From NCBI GenBank assembly GCA_905250125.1, contig CAJNOL010000515.1, forward strand, positions 1-64,000: a stretch of DNA of 64,000 nt, given 5' to 3'. Positions 1 through 14,400 of this stretch are shown here, piece after piece. The notes beneath the pieces are model-generated. The model was not told the DNA's origin and did no database searches. It worked only from the letters and a program-made list of their open reading frames with translations. Made by a program: the position numbers and the translations under genes. Position 1 is the first letter of the stretch. The number at the start of each line of letters is the position of its first letter. This stretch comes from Rotaria sordida (taxonomy: Eukaryota > Rotifera > Eurotatoria > Philodinida > Philodinidae).

Positions 1-336
1 ATAAGATATTCCGAAAGTTTTCGAAAGAATCAGGTGAAGAAAGAAAACATCTATTCAGTGTAAAATAGAATTATGCGAGACAGCTCCGAAATCCGACAAA
101 TCCCAAATATATTATTGAAAAATAAGTTCAACAACTCAGCTTAAAATTATAAATTTTGATAAACTTCTGCTTAAGGATTAATACGCACGCAAAATGTTAG
201 ATCGTAATTATGTTAATCGATCTGTTGGACTATGTGTAAAATCATAGGTAAAAATTAGTAAATAGAGTTGTATTCAACGAGAATCGAATTGGATCTGATC
301 AGGGAAGTAAAGTTTCACAAGCGGAAAATAGTCTTT

Positions 337-400
337 GTGAGGGTGTGGGTGTTAAGTGGAATACGATCAACCCGCACCCCACACCCAGACCCACATCCAT
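337..400. repeat. G-rich then C-rich mirror minisatellite
   Basis: A short tract of GGGTGTGGGTGT is followed, after about 18 nt, by CCCGCACCCCACACCC. Both halves resemble degenerate TGTGGG repeats in opposite orientation. The same G-then-C layout recurs at 3820-4016, so this looks like a repeat family and not a chance tract. It can form a hairpin. TGTGGG is the reported telomeric repeat of bdelloid rotifers; the link is only suggestive. Confidence 0.55.
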
Positions 401-521
401 TAATATTTATACTTTTTGACATTTATTGTTTGCAATTAATCACAAACTAGTCTGAAGAAAACCCCATATATATTAAAAAAGCATAGCCTTTTCAATAAAT
501 ACTTTCAACTACAGTATAGAA

Positions 522-871
522 ATGAATATATCTACATTTTTAAAAATCTTTGTTGTAGCTGATACGCTTCCATTCTTAAATGAATGTATTACATTAGCAA
601 ATTGTATGGCTGATGTAGTTGTACATGGAAAAGCAACAGCTAATCTTGTTCAAGATGTTATTTTAGCTAATGATTGCCGTGATGTAACACTCTATTGTAT
701 TGATCTTTATACCAATTATCAAGCATGTTCGTAATCAAGTATTTTCGCATTGATAAAACATTTTCGTCTCTCATTTTAGCATCAACATCAAATGATATTG
801 ATAAACAGTCTAATCAATTAATTCATCGTTTAAATTTACTAATCGAAAAAACAAAAACATTTTCCTCATAA
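522..871 (+). CDS. small Cys-containing helical protein, unrecognised
   Basis: Two-exon model of 98 aa: exon 1 522-726, exon 2 780-871, phase-1 intron of 53 bp ending in TTTTAG. The donor that keeps the frame is GTTCG; the better-looking GTAATC 3 nt downstream would hit a stop soon after the junction, so the splice is uncertain. The reading frame upstream of the ATG is open, so a 5' exon may be missing. Exon 1 has spaced cysteines in a helical context (ECITLANCMAD, NDCRDVTLYC). This faintly recalls the Cys pattern of four-helix-bundle copper proteins (DUF326/Csp type), but the match is too weak to assign. Exon 2 is polar and helical. No neighbours give functional context. Confidence 0.45.
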
Positions 872-3337
872 GTATTAGTTTGACTTCATTCTAATTTAAG
901 AATGTAGTCAATAATCGTCATTCTTGATATGGTCCATTTGAAGCAAAATACCAGCCAGTGAAGAGATCTGAACTAAAATACTTGTTTAGCAATGAATTGA
1001 TATCTTATCGTTTGTTTCTTTTTATTAAAAAATAAAACTATCTAATATTTTATTATTTGGATATGGGTAAATATAATTTCTTTCTATGAAAAATCTTGAT
1101 TGTGCCTTTTTTTCTTGAAATATTATTTATTGAAATAAAAGTGTAATACATAAGAATTAAAAACAAAAAACTATTCCGTCAAAGTTGATCCGAATAATGA
1201 GATTTTTAGTGAGATTTTCTACTACATATCGTCTACTACGTATTTGATATTTGATCACATTCGATACAAATAGCTACGAGACCAAATATTCGAATTATAT
1301 GAAAAGACAAAAAAACAATGATCGATTATGTTCATTCTATGAGCGAAAGAACGGTAGATATTATCAAAAAACAGAAGCATTGAACAAATAATGGACATTC
1401 ACAAACTAATGAAGTAACTATTGATATTAATTGATCACACGACTGTTAGAGGAATAGAATAAATCATTTACAAAAAATAACCAAAATACTTAATCACAAA
1501 CTGTCCTCCAAATCCAATGACGCCAGTCAAAATTTATCAGATAGTTGTTGTTGTTAAACTTTTTTCTTGTTCAATTTATAATTGCTGAATATCGTTTGTA
1601 TATTTTTTCTGTCAAACTGTTATACAATATTTCCATATAAATTATTGATGTATTTATCTTCAGGACGATTTTGAAGCAATTGTCCTAAATTCGTAACATT
1701 TTCGTGTAAAATCTTATATTTACCACAAAAGAGCATCATCACCATTGATAATGCCATGTGAAAGTGAAGTTATGTCATTAGTCGATCATCATTAGCTTTA
1801 TGTTCGACTAAACCTCTACCTTGCCAAGAGGTAAATTGCAGACTCAAGATGTAATATATGTTGCTGAAGACTCTCATCAATCAAAGAAATCGAAGAATTG
1901 TCTACGAAATTCGGATAATATCAAAAAAATGATCGAAATCCGCGAAGTCAGTAGAAATTTGAAGATTTGTAAAACCGAAGTTAGAAAAATTTGAGAATTT
2001 CTAGAATGGATTCAGATTCAGAACACTTCAGAATGTACAGTTTCGCTCATGCTTTCGATTTTGTTTTGAATATTTTTGAATTTGTTCAATTACTTTAATA
2101 AACTTCTGTGTATCGAGATCTGGGTGTAATTACGTGTGATGGGAATAATTTGCGACATTTGCTTTGTCTATCGATTTTGATTTTCTCGGAAAAAACGAAA
2201 CTAATCATAAATGAGATTACATAGAAGAAAAAAACATTGTATTCTGTTTTTTATACGCTTGTATAGCATAATTTTTTTTCTATAAGGACTTCTCATTGCT
2301 GGGTTGAGTTCGTAATCATCTCGTATTTCTTATTATGATATCTCGCTTGAGTAACAGATCGATAGTTTCATTTCAACTTTGCTTCTATGGTAAGTAATGT
2401 TATGAAGAGTTACTCTGTTGACAAAACATCTTTTTGCTTGCTTTACAAATTCAGATATGTCTCTAGAATATATTTGATGAAGCAATAGGAGCACAAAAAA
2501 ACACGTTAGTCTTTTCGTTTTATCAATTTTGCAATATTCCCAAAAGTATTATTGAAGAAGGATAAATAAAAAATCAAAGATAACCTTTATATCTATTAAA
2601 CTTTATTCAGATGATTACTGTATATAAACGTATTCTTTCGTTATGATTTATCATCGCATAGTTTGTCATACTCATATTAATTTGTATGAAGAAGAATTGA
2701 TGACTTTATCAACTTGTGTATGTTCTATGTAGTTTTATATTAGAATTAATTGTATTTTATTTAGCACCAATGGAGTATTTATAGTTCAAGACAACATCTG
2801 GATTTTTTCAAATAAAATAACTATTGTTGATGTCAAAATATTATGTATTTCAATTGTTTTTTAAACATTTCGTAAATGAAAGCAGCTACAATTCTAAGAC
2901 TTTCACCATCCAGAAGGGAAATATGGCGGAAGTAAAACATTTCCATATTATTTTGACTATGAATTGGTCCAGTAAGACAACTTTCACGATAGATTTTGAC
3001 CAGAAGTTTTCGGAGAAAATTTTTCAATCCAATATTAGCTTCAATTTAACCAACGGATGATGAGCAAATTTTGACCTCAACAAAACTCAATTGAATACTG
3101 CCAATTGCTTTTAGTTTCAGTATAATGAGTTTTATAATTCAGTCTATACAATGCTTTGAATGACAGAAAGAATATCTTCTAAATCTGGTTCTTTTGAGGC
3201 CATATCACTTCAAAATTAAAAGTAAATATCATCATTCGATACAGTTTGGTCAAATAACCCCAACTTCATACTTAAGTCTGACCAAAAGTTCTGAGATTTT
3301 TAAATAAAAATATAAAGATAAGGAGATAGTTTTAATT
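872..3337. other. AT-rich non-coding stretch
   Basis: I see no convincing coding region. Short ORFs near 2824-3060 on both strands overlap each other, have biased composition and no neighbouring splice logic. No RNA gene recognised. Confidence 0.5.
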
Positions 3338-3660
3338 TTATTTTATCAAATGTTGAGGATAGTTACCATAATTATTTATATCAAGTTCAATTCTTTCTAA
3401 CAATTTATTAAAAGTCTTTTTGAACTGTTTTTCGAAAAAAGTTTTAGCTATTTTGGATACAGCATGAGTACATAATATTTCATTTATTTGATTAATTAAA
3501 ATCTCTTCGATAGAGCTACTTAATCAAAGATTAAGTAGTATTAGGTACGGCGAATATAACTGATGTGGCATTATATTGATGCCTTCTTCTGTCAAATAAT
3601 TAATAACATCGGATGAGTATGAAGTCAACGATGATCCTCAAGCAGTTTTGTACATTTTGC
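3338..3660 (-). pseudogene. mariner-family transposase relic (C-terminal part)
   Basis: On the minus strand a broken frame reads VINYLTEEGINIMPHQLYS, which matches the mariner transposase motif around 'FL...I.LLPHPPYSPDL'. After a gap comes a frame ending FKKTFNKLLERIELDINN and a stop near 3338, which fits the usual C-terminus (EF.K.F..W..R...C....G.Y). The catalytic D of the 'HDNA.PH' motif and the following DL region are degraded, and in-frame stops separate the blocks. It is therefore a dead copy. Terminal inverted repeats were not located. Confidence 0.65.
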
Positions 3661-3819
3661 ACTTTATACCTCTTTTTGTTTTCATATTATATTTAAAAAA
3701 GGCTTCAGACAATTTTCAATATAATACTTGTAGCCTACTGTCATGCCTTTATCTACACTCAGGGCTATTTGATTTAAAGCATATGTCAAACAAAGTTTGT
3801 GTTCAAATTTATCTTCATG

Positions 3820-4016
3820 AAGAGTGTGAGTGTGGTTGTGGTTGTGAGTTGGATGTGGGTGTATATGTGGGTGTGGATGTGGATGTGGGTGTTGCTACTC
3901 TGGTCTTCCACAGCTACACCTGCACCGACACCTACATCAACGCTCACACCCATACCCACCCACACACCCACATCTGCACCTCATACTCCACACCCATACC
4001 CGCATCAGTTTACTAA
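3820..4016. repeat. TGTGGG-like / CCCACA-like mirror minisatellite
   Basis: About 75 bp of GTGTGG/GATGTGGGTG-type repeat runs into about 100 bp of CACCTAC/CACACCCATACCC-type repeat after a short non-repetitive centre (about 3893-3915). The order G-strand then C-strand is that of two telomere ends joined head to head, but the smaller copy at 337-400 has the same order. Long ORFs on both strands here are artefacts of the 6-bp periodicity. Confidence 0.7.
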
Positions 4017-5494
4017 ATCAATCCAATTCTGCTGATCCAGAAATATATTGAAGAATGTATTCAGCAAGCTGTATAAGATGATGGTCATCGTTTTGTTTGA
4101 TGTCATTCATTCAAAATACATTATTGTGCATCATAAATAAAATCTTGTTTTTTCTTCTATTTTGGAGTAATAACTTTCATTGTCTAACAAAGTTAATTGA
4201 GTAGATATGAATGTAGTAGGATCGACAGTTATTTGAAAAAGAATACCTTCTTAGTATATATACTATTTTATATTGTTGTTAATGGTTCATTCATTACATA
4301 ATCATATTGATGCATATTATAATCTTTAGGTTTATATTGTTCACAAATGACGTTAAAAGTGATTAGGTTGAAAATGGCTGTATTGAGCCGAAAATCTCCC
4401 TATCACAAAATCTTCAAAACAAGAAAACTTTATTTTGAGATAATGCATAGTTTCATTTATTGTTCTCATTTAATTGTGATTTAAGCTAAATATTCAAATT
4501 AATCCATACATTATTATAATGAATTATAGTTCCTGTCATTTGAAAGTATCTTTGCTATAATCAAATTATTATTTGAATAATAAAATGTACAACAATAGAT
4601 AAATATATAAAATACTAGAGAATTTTAAGTTATAGCAGAATATATAATTACTTTTTTTTTAGAGAACTATGTCTAAATAATGATAAACCAAAGATGTGAA
4701 CTCAGGAGAAAATAACAAAATTCAATTCGTGGAAATCCGATGATGAGGGTGCCTTCATTGCATTTGATTTATTGTCTAAACAGTAGACACAAATGATAGA
4801 AAACTCCGAGTGCCTTCAGAATACATAATCATTTTTTTCAATGTGTTCTTATGCTAATAAAAGGTTTATAGAATCGACTAGAACTATATTTTTCCAGGGA
4901 TATAGCAGTAAAACACCTCTGCTAGTGAGCACATATGTAATGGCTTTTGATCTCGTTCTCATACGCTACAAGTATGTACACCTTATGTATAAGAGTTATT
5001 AATATAGATAAAGATACATCTACATTCAATGAATGTTTGAATAAGTGTGAATGTCTTATAACATCGAATGCTAATGAATAAGATGGTGAACTGATGACAA
5101 TGATCGTATGTCAAGAGAATCACTACCAAAAATAATGGAAGCAATAGGAATGATACCAAAAGTCCATTTATTGACAACAACTAAAATAATATTGATTAAT
5201 CAGTGTATCAGAATCTAAATTAAATAATGTTTCTATTAAATCAACAGCTAAAAAATAAACAACATTAGAGGTTTTTAAAAAATAATAAATTTTATGTTGA
5301 CATTGAAAAATCTTTTGATTCTAATCTTTTAGATGAATTTCATAGCAAGCAATGTGTCAATTCGCTAAACTCAACATCTCCATGTAGTAAACGCTTTAAA
5401 ATGATTTCCCCAATGTTCACAACCGAGAGATTTTACTGTATATTGACTTGAAATTCAATCTAAACTTGGCGCTTAATTATTATTAGTCATTCAA
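4017..5494. other. intergenic stretch upstream of the giant gene
   Basis: AT-rich, no supported gene. It would hold the promoter and any 5' UTR exon of the gene starting at 5495. An in-frame TAA lies 21 nt before that ATG. Confidence 0.5.
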
Positions 5495-8400
5495 ATGAAT
5501 CCTCGCATCGAAAAACTTTGTTTACCTCGTCATCGACGTGATGCTGTGTGGAAATTTTGGCAACCAAGTATTATTCTTATTTTGTTTTTCATTCTGTAGC
5601 ATTTAATAGATTATTAATCGTTTATTTTTAGATGCTAAATTGGAAAAAATTTATCCACCTATATATTGGAAAAAACTTGATTATAAAAATATTCATTCAA
5701 ACAAAACAACTAAAATTACAGAATTTAAAAAATCACATGATGAAAATTCATGTTTGAATGCATGTAATTATACAACATTAATCTATCAACATGAGTCTGA
5801 TAAACAATTCAATGAAAAAGGATTTCGTATATTTATTGATTTTGAACATGATGGATTAGAACATGCTACATGGAAAGAATCAATTGAAGATGATCATTTA
5901 TTAAGAGATAAATTTAAGAAAAAAGATAAACCATCAACGATAGAATTTTCATGGTCAAATTTGAATCACCAGCAACAATTTTTCAATGATCAATATTTAC
6001 AACGACAAGAACTTATTCGATATATTAAAGCACGTATTCAAAAAGATCATTTATTCGAATTAGATAAAAGTTCATATCCTAATCGACCTATGTCTATGTC
6101 ACGTCGTCCACGAGATGTTCTTCATATTGATTTTTATCCAGCAGCTTGTTTTCAAGGATCAAAAACTGAAGCAACATTTAAAACATTTTATCATCGAAAA
6201 TATTTAGTAAATAAATTTATGTAAATTTGATCTTTATTTTTTCTTTATTTTATCAGTTATTTCAACATTTACGTGAACATACATTAAAAGATCTTATTGC
6301 AATTGCTAATATTGTTCAACTTGATATCGATATAATTGGTCATTTTGTTTTACATCCAGTAGAGTTTATCTATTTTATAAAAAAACAAATTTTGCAATCT
6401 TAAATTTTTTTAGAATGAATTATCTAAACATGAAATAAAAATGTTTGAATTAACATCGGAATTTGGAGATATTTATGAAGGTCATATTATTCGTATAAAT
6501 AAAGAAAAACTTGTTCTATTATTGGCTTCTACATATCATACAGATATTAAACTTGCACAATCAGATGATCTTAAAAATTTAATTAATGATTCAACAAATT
6601 TTCATGTGAGAATAAATTCAGAAAATCTTAGATACATTAGGGACGCATCAGTTCCAATTCTTTTAAGACCGGTTTCGAGCATCTCAAACAGATAGGAATT
6701 TCCAAAAATACGTTTAAACGTCCTAATCGTGGTTTCCATTTGAGCGTTTTCATGTTCATTCAGAAAACATTAAAACCAGCTACTATCATCATAAACAATG
6801 CGTGAAGATTAGAAATGTGCAGGACCACGAGGAAAACCTATGCTGAGATCGGAACTCAAGTTTATAGAAAAATATTCTATGGTTTTAAGCAAATTATTTT
6901 ATATATCATATGAATTCTTTATGCGTAGTGTATGTCAAAAATATTGTGAGAAACCTGTTTGGATATTTTCCAAATGTAAAAGTTGCATTTTAAAGCATCT
7001 TTGCAGTTCTTTTATGATGAAAGTAGCTGATTTTGGTGTTTTTGATGTCATCCATATATTCTCATAATCTTTCCTAAAGTATATCTAAAAGGACAAAATG
7101 GTTAGATACTCCTGCCTTGGAGCTATCTTGCAATATAGGGTGCGGCCTAGTGGCAGATGTAATAATCGGATATCTTCACTACAACTATGACTAGCTGTAG
7201 CTCTGAACAGAAAGACTGAATCGCAACGTAGCCAGCACGCTATCGGATGGGTGATAGCTAATTCCAACTCCAAGTTAAAAACTAGAATTAGAATTGATAC
7301 ATCCCTATCTAAAGCTGTGATAAGACTGTGAAATTTAAAACAATTTTTTTCTTCTTTTAGCAATCAACAATAGAACAAATTGTGATTGATCATGTTCGAG
7401 AATATTTGCAAACAAATAATGATTATTCTATTGCACAAATACGACGTATACAAATTGAATTGGAACCTTTAACCAATAAAGGAAAACGTCGAGTTATTGT
7501 TCATTTAATAACAAATGAAGAAATTATTGAAAATTTAACTTTTGAAATTACACATGAACAAGAACCACAACTTTTTAATATTGAATATGAAAAAAATCTT
7601 TATTTTTTACAAGGTATTAATGAACAAAATATTATACATTCTGTTGAAGATAAACTTAAACAATTATTTACTAAACGATATTCTTTAATACATAAAGAAG
7701 AAACTCATAATTCATATTTACAATTAACATTAGACATAGAATATGATACAATCAATAGTATAGAAAAAATGTTTTATGCTTATGCTAATCATAAATTAAC
7801 AACATATTCACGTGAAGAATGTATGCGTATAGCAATTGAATATAGTTTTGATGATTTATTAGATAAACTTGATTCTAATGAATTACAATCAACTGATGAT
7901 AAGCAGATACAAATGATGATGGATGATGTACAAATGCGATTACGTTTACAAATTGAACGACGTTTAGTATGATTTTTGATTCGAAGTTTTTTTTTTACGT
8001 TGAACTACTTAGAGCACAGAAAAAGTGGTGATTTTGATGGATAAAGTCTCATATATATGTAGTTGGATGTTGTCATAATGATGTTCGATATCTTGAAATA
8101 CTAAGAGACTTCATGTATTTCACTGAATTTTTTTAGTCAGTCATATCTAACAAAATTTGATTAATTGAAATAGTTTCTAAACGTTGTATTGATCAGTTTT
8201 TTAATCAGAAATACTTTTAACAAATGTCGTTAAACAAACCGTTTATACTTAATTAAGCATAGCTACTAGTTCAAATACTTGATTAATCCTTGTGGACTTT
8301 TATCTGCCAAAATCACTACTGTTGGCATGCTCTAAACAATCATCTTATTTTATAGGAAGCTGAAACTACAGCTAAAATTCTTTTAATTGGTCCATCGATG

Positions 8401-11400
8401 AAGAAAGGTAAACGCTTATTTTTGTACCAAGAGAAGAACCTATTGTTCTTTAATAATTTATTAGAGATCGAATCAATTGGCAAAGACGTGATTGTTTTGG
8501 ATCATCATCGAGAAATCTTCATAAAGCAATCGGATACTGGTATCGCTTCAACCAAAATGAAAGACATACAGTAATTTATTTTCTAAAAGATAATCTACAA
8601 GGAGTGTTGAAGTATAGGGATAAAAATTTTAGCCTCCGCCTTCACTCGCGTCACAGATTGTATATCAATGAAATCTTGTTAGAATATATGTAATTGCTTC
8701 CTCATTGTACTTTTGAAGAATAAAGTAAAAGAAGGGTGAAGAAATGTATCCCAAAATAGATAGAGTAAAACAATCTTTGTGTGATTAGCAATAGCAACTA
8801 CATTGTATTTCACATTTTAATCCCGTAGGTATTATACTAACAGCTCTTTTCATTCTAATTCATAGACGTAACAATGGTAATATTATCTTGCATGAAGAAA
8901 TTACTGGTGGACCAAAAAGTTTTGATCGATTACCAATGAGCATTGATTCATTAACAATATTAACACGTGTTCAACAACGAAAACGTTTAGCTGCTGAAGA
9001 AAATGATAACAATTTAGATTTACGTGGAAGTGAAACACATCGTTTAGTTGTATTTGATGATCAGAAACAAACTATGTCATCTTCTGTTGAATATGAACAA
9101 AATAATATTGAGAAAAAATCATTACCTCATTTACATGAACCATTTTCATTTGATGAATACGATCATAACAATATAAAAGTATTCAATACTACTTCGATTA
9201 ATACGAAAAGTTTTAATACATCAGCAAATACTAAACAACAATATCTTATAGAAGTATATTGTTTAAATTTGAATTTCGAAAATTAACTTTTATCTTAATA
9301 TTTCTCGTAGTTAAATCAAAATAACCAACAACGTAAAAAGAAAAAAATGTCTCGATCATCAGTTGAATATGGTAAACATAAACAAAAACGAAAAAGACAT
9401 AAACACTATGAATCAATATCATCAAACATATTCATTAATAATATTAATTCAAAACATTCATTTCTTAATAACTTATTTTTATTATATCAAAATAAAAAAC
9501 AAAAAACCATAAATGATAATCGAAAAAAAAAACATATTCAACTACCAAATGCTATCAATGTCAATACTATGGTAGAAAATTCGAATACAACAACCAAGAT
9601 ATGTAGTAATGATGAGATTTTCACACTTAAGAATGGAATAAGTCTTCAGGATAATCTTTTCATACAATCAAACGAAGATTTATCATGTAAGTTTACAATA
9701 TATTGTTAATTTAAATCTGATATTATCTTCGTTTAGTAATTAATGAGTTAAAGCATAGTAATTTATTAAACTCTTTTGGAGAACAACAATTACAAAACGA
9801 TAATTCACGTCCGACAATCAATATTATTACTGACTCAATATCATTGACATCAGTACATGATAATATTGAAAGACAAAATTCATATATTAATACTTCCTTA
9901 AAACTTGATTATTTATGTTATCCTTTGGAAACCAATGAAGATAAAGAAAATTTTCTGGATCAGTTCCTAAATAATAGAGATCACGATGGAGGCTTAGACG
10001 AAGAAGAAGAAGGCAACAACGAACAAACCTCACAATTGAACAATATCATTATAAAAGAAAATTATTTTATTGATCATAAGGTAATTGTTCTTGTTAATGC
10101 CATAGGACTAGAGATGTGAGGGACCATGAGAAAGAGAAGTTATTTTTTTTCGTATAGGATGAAAAACACCAAAAATTGAATAACATTAACAAATTGAAGG
10201 ATAGAGACGAATCAACAGAACATCAACAATTTCAGGACGAAGGTTTTCAAGACAAAGGTAAATTCATATTATAATGAAAGTTGTTTCAAAAAAAAAAGAA
10301 ATATGACTTCACTCCTAATGATTTAGAAGAAATGGCTGATGACGAGAGTAACTTTGAAGAGAGTGAAAAGAGTTATGATACAGAACATTATTTACGCTCA
10401 CTCTACGGATCTTTATCTTCTACTATGAAACAAGTTTATGTAATGTACCAATCGAAATCATCTCGACTTAAGTATATGATTTTTAATCGTCGTTCATTAA
10501 AATGTTTATAATCTATTCATAGATCATCATTGGATTTAGCTCATATTTTTATTAGCTTTCTTCATATACGAAAAGATGTTGCACATGAAATTGCTTCGAC
10601 AATTATTGATGCTCGGCAACGTTTAGTTCAATCTAAACTAGCACAAAAATCTTCATCAAGCGCTAATATCGATGGAAATTCCACATCAAATATACATATA
10701 AATGACGAGAGAGATGATAATGATGATGATGCATCGATTAGTTCCGGTATAGGTACTACTGAAGATAGTGATAATGATAGAAGAAAGAGATGTAATCTAG
10801 ATGAGAATAAGATTTTTTGCTTATCAAATTCACAACGTATTATGAATCGTATAACTACCTATTTATCCGAAGTTGATTGGAGAGTATTCAATTACATTAC
10901 GAAACATTTCTTACAAAATGGTATTTCATCATTGTGAACGAGAAATTCATGTAATTAAAACGAAATATTTTTCTTAACAGGTACTATGATTACTAGTCAT
11001 GCATTAGAATTTTCATCGGCATTATTAATAGATCTCATGTAAGTTTGATAATAAATTCTTTATTATTTGTATATTGATATTGTTCGTTTTTTTTAGTGAG
11101 GATAGTGTTTATCAAACATATTTTCATTCGAAATGGTGTTCTGATTTATATGTTAATTTGAATGATAAAAAAGAAATAAATGACATTAATAACACACTTA
11201 TTGAAGAGTTTTTCAAGAAATCTATCTATTATTTATTCAATCGTCTTCAACTGATCAATTTACCATTGTTGGAATGTATTGCTCTACTGCATACTTTAAA
11301 AAAATATATGAGTACAAATCTTCTGCAAGAGTTTATCTCCTTAGAATGTCATACAGTTCCATTAGGTCTCGATCCTTGTATTTGGTTTTCTACTAGTAAG

Positions 11401-14400
11401 AATCTAAGAAATGAAATTGTTTTAATTGTTCTTATGAGATTTCATTGAATAGATATTCTTATCAAAACTATTTGTTCATTAACTGATGATATTTTGAAGC
11501 AAATGAATAATGATTATCTATCTGATTATACAAAGTTCGAATATGTTTTAGTATCTTATTTTGGTAAAATTCAAATCGTTCATAATCTTCAAGATATTAT
11601 TGAAATTCATCAACATCAGACGACATCGAAATCGTCAAGTACAATTTCTAACAGCAAATATCTTCTGCATGTAATCGATTTGAATCAGGCACCTAAATTT
11701 TTTTCGCATCAAGCTTTTAAACGATTTAAATTCGATGAACAAAATCAACTAAATGGTGATATTGAAGCACTCAAAGATCTAGTTTTACTTGATATTGAGA
11801 AACGTGTAAAATTCTTTCCTTATCCCAACAAGAGAATATTTTCAACTGATCAATCGTTTTCTCACCGAAAGCTAGTGGTTTGTCAGCTATCAATTATGCT
11901 AGTTTTCCAAATTAAAACGATTTCGACCATAAATAAGTTACTAATTCACCATATAAAGACCTAAGAGGATTTTTTTAATAATCATATTCGAAATCAGCAT
12001 GATAGACAGCTTATAATTCACTAGTTTTCATTGTAAAAGTGATTGATCCGTTGAAAAAATTCGCTGCTCAGAGTTATTTTGATGAAATATCTTTGTTGAA
12101 TAGAATATCAAATCAATGAAAGAATCTTATATACCTCTGACTATAAATGATTTGGTGACACATCAACAGAATCGTGTATTAACTCCATCACCTTGGGTTT
12201 CAGTTCAAAATCATCAACGATCAGCAACACAAAAACTACCTGTCGATGACTATAGTGTACGAGAAGATTTATATCACTTTGATGAAACTACTGATTCTAC
12301 AAAACCGGATAATTTACCACCAGAAGTGCGAGATCTCTTAGATAATATGATTAGAAAATATGGTACTATTGAAGACAACTTAGAAATATTAACAACACGA
12401 GATCTATATGAAGGTTTGTCAGAAGATGTAGCACAGTTGGTAGAAAATGCTATTGAAGCTGTACAAAGATTTGATCGTGAAAATAATATTGGTGACCGAA
12501 AGTTACAAAATAAAAAGACAGTAAATGATCGATTGACTGAATTCTTCAAATATGCTGGACGACATGGAGTACGTTTTAATATTTGGATAGAGAAGAAACA
12601 TTGTTGACATATTGTTTTTGTTTATTACAGGTTCGTCTATTGGATGATGTATTAAAATTAGCTAAACTACGCTCAAATGATCCCAAAAAATATATTCCAC
12701 TTGCTGTTAACATGCTCAAAGATCGTTTGAAACAAAGTGGCACAACACGTGTACGAAAGCAAGCTGTTCGTTTTGGATACACATTAGAAACACTATTTAT
12801 GGCAACAAATGATGAACCAGCATTAATTGCAGCTATGTTGAAGAAAAAAATCGATGAAAAGAAATCGTTTATTTTTTCCGAAAATTCTGGTGAATCTTTA
12901 ACTACTGAATTAGATTCATTACAACAAATTACGAAAGAAGTGGATAAAAAGATTGATACATCACTCGTTGAATCACTAATCAGTACAAAAACTTCATCAC
13001 ATCCCTCCAAAATGTCCACAATAGATAAACATCGACAAATTTTACCAATAATTGATGAAGCAATCGAGTCAACAATGTCATCAAGTAGTACAACAGATAT
13101 TGATAGAGAATTTTATTCTGAAGCTATGATGTCAACTACAATTGTGTCGCATGATGGTCTTACTCTGGCTCAGCTCGTAGTTCTTGTTATTGGACAGAAT
13201 CAAGAACCATTGAAACTGACAAATATTCAAATTGAACAGTAAGTAATGCATTTATCAATACTTTATTCCTTCTTATGTTGACGAATGATTCTAAATATCA
13301 ATTTTCTTTTTCCTACTTGGGATAATTCTTATCATCGACGTCAATGGTAAATATCATCTCTAAAACTGTCGTGTTAAATGTTGAAAATATTACTCGAAAA
13401 TTCATTTTCAGAAGTTCTTTCTTTACAAAGGGTCACAGTTCTATCAAGATACTAACTAATATATAATAGATCTTCCGAGAAAACTACAATCGATTATAAA
13501 TAAAATTTTTCGTTCTGCTAACAGTTGAAATTGTAAACTGCGATTGGAAGAATACACTAATCAAGAGATGTCGTAAATACACGCATACACTGTATATTGC
13601 TACTATATGTTACTTCCACATTGTAGAGGCTGATTGACCTCTTGTGGACGGTCATCATTTGTTCGATCTAGAAAAATTCTAGTAATAAATAGTTCATTTT
13701 TTTCCAACAATAATATCAGTTCGACTCCAAGATTCTTCTTCTTCTTCTTGCCAACCATCCATTCTATCTTTTCAGTAGGTACAACAGAGTTTTATCTTAT
13801 TTATTTCCCCAAAATAAACCATATACATTCAAAAAACAACAGAAAACAGTTGTTCAATACAAATAGTGTGAACATTGTTTCTATTCGACAGTATTTACTG
13901 AAAAGTTAACAATTTGTATAATATTATCGAGTATTACCTGCATGAAGAAAACAAAGTTTAGAACTTACAAGAAATGTTCAAGCGATACTTGTTATTTTGC
14001 GATAAATGATAACTGGTCAGTCTATGCTGTTATGTTCTAATTATGAAGAGAAATCAATAAATAAATGTTAATTACATGAGAGCACGCAAACTTTCTTTAA
14101 TTTTTTCCATCTTGAAAACGGTTTCTATCTTGGCGAGAAGGAAAGGAAAGTAAAGCGTAACGTTTTTTTTGAAATCTTTAAAAAAATATCAGAAAATTTC
14201 TGGAAGATGTACTCGTTTTCGACTTATCCTTTTAATGTTTCTACAAGAATGTACATTCCATTTATTTTAGGTTATTATTTACATAAAATTACTAGTCAGT
14301 AACAAAATAATCAAAACGCAGCAAGCATAGTGTTCTACATTGCTTAACCAACTTTTCAAGACTGTTGGTCGTAGGTTATTGAAAAACTCATCGCACATAT

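Noticed and set aside
2824-3060. Overlapping ORFs on both strands
   Set aside because: No splice partners, AT-driven composition, no recognisable motif.
3648-4035. Long ORFs on both strands
   Set aside because: Produced by the 6-bp periodic GT/CA repeat; composition is pure repeat.
7085-7363. tRNA-derived SINE (GGCCTAGTGGCAGATG resembles an A box)
   Set aside because: No convincing B box at the right distance and no second copy seen.
8465-8600. Alternative frame of exon 8465-8570 reading NWQRRDCFGSSSRNL
   Set aside because: It looks protein-like, but it needs a less usual acceptor and its end phase cannot join exon 8866. The frame giving KDVIVLDHHREIF closes on both sides.
12274-13019. Minus-strand ORFs of 91 and 147 codons
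   Set aside because: Antisense shadows of exons of the giant gene.
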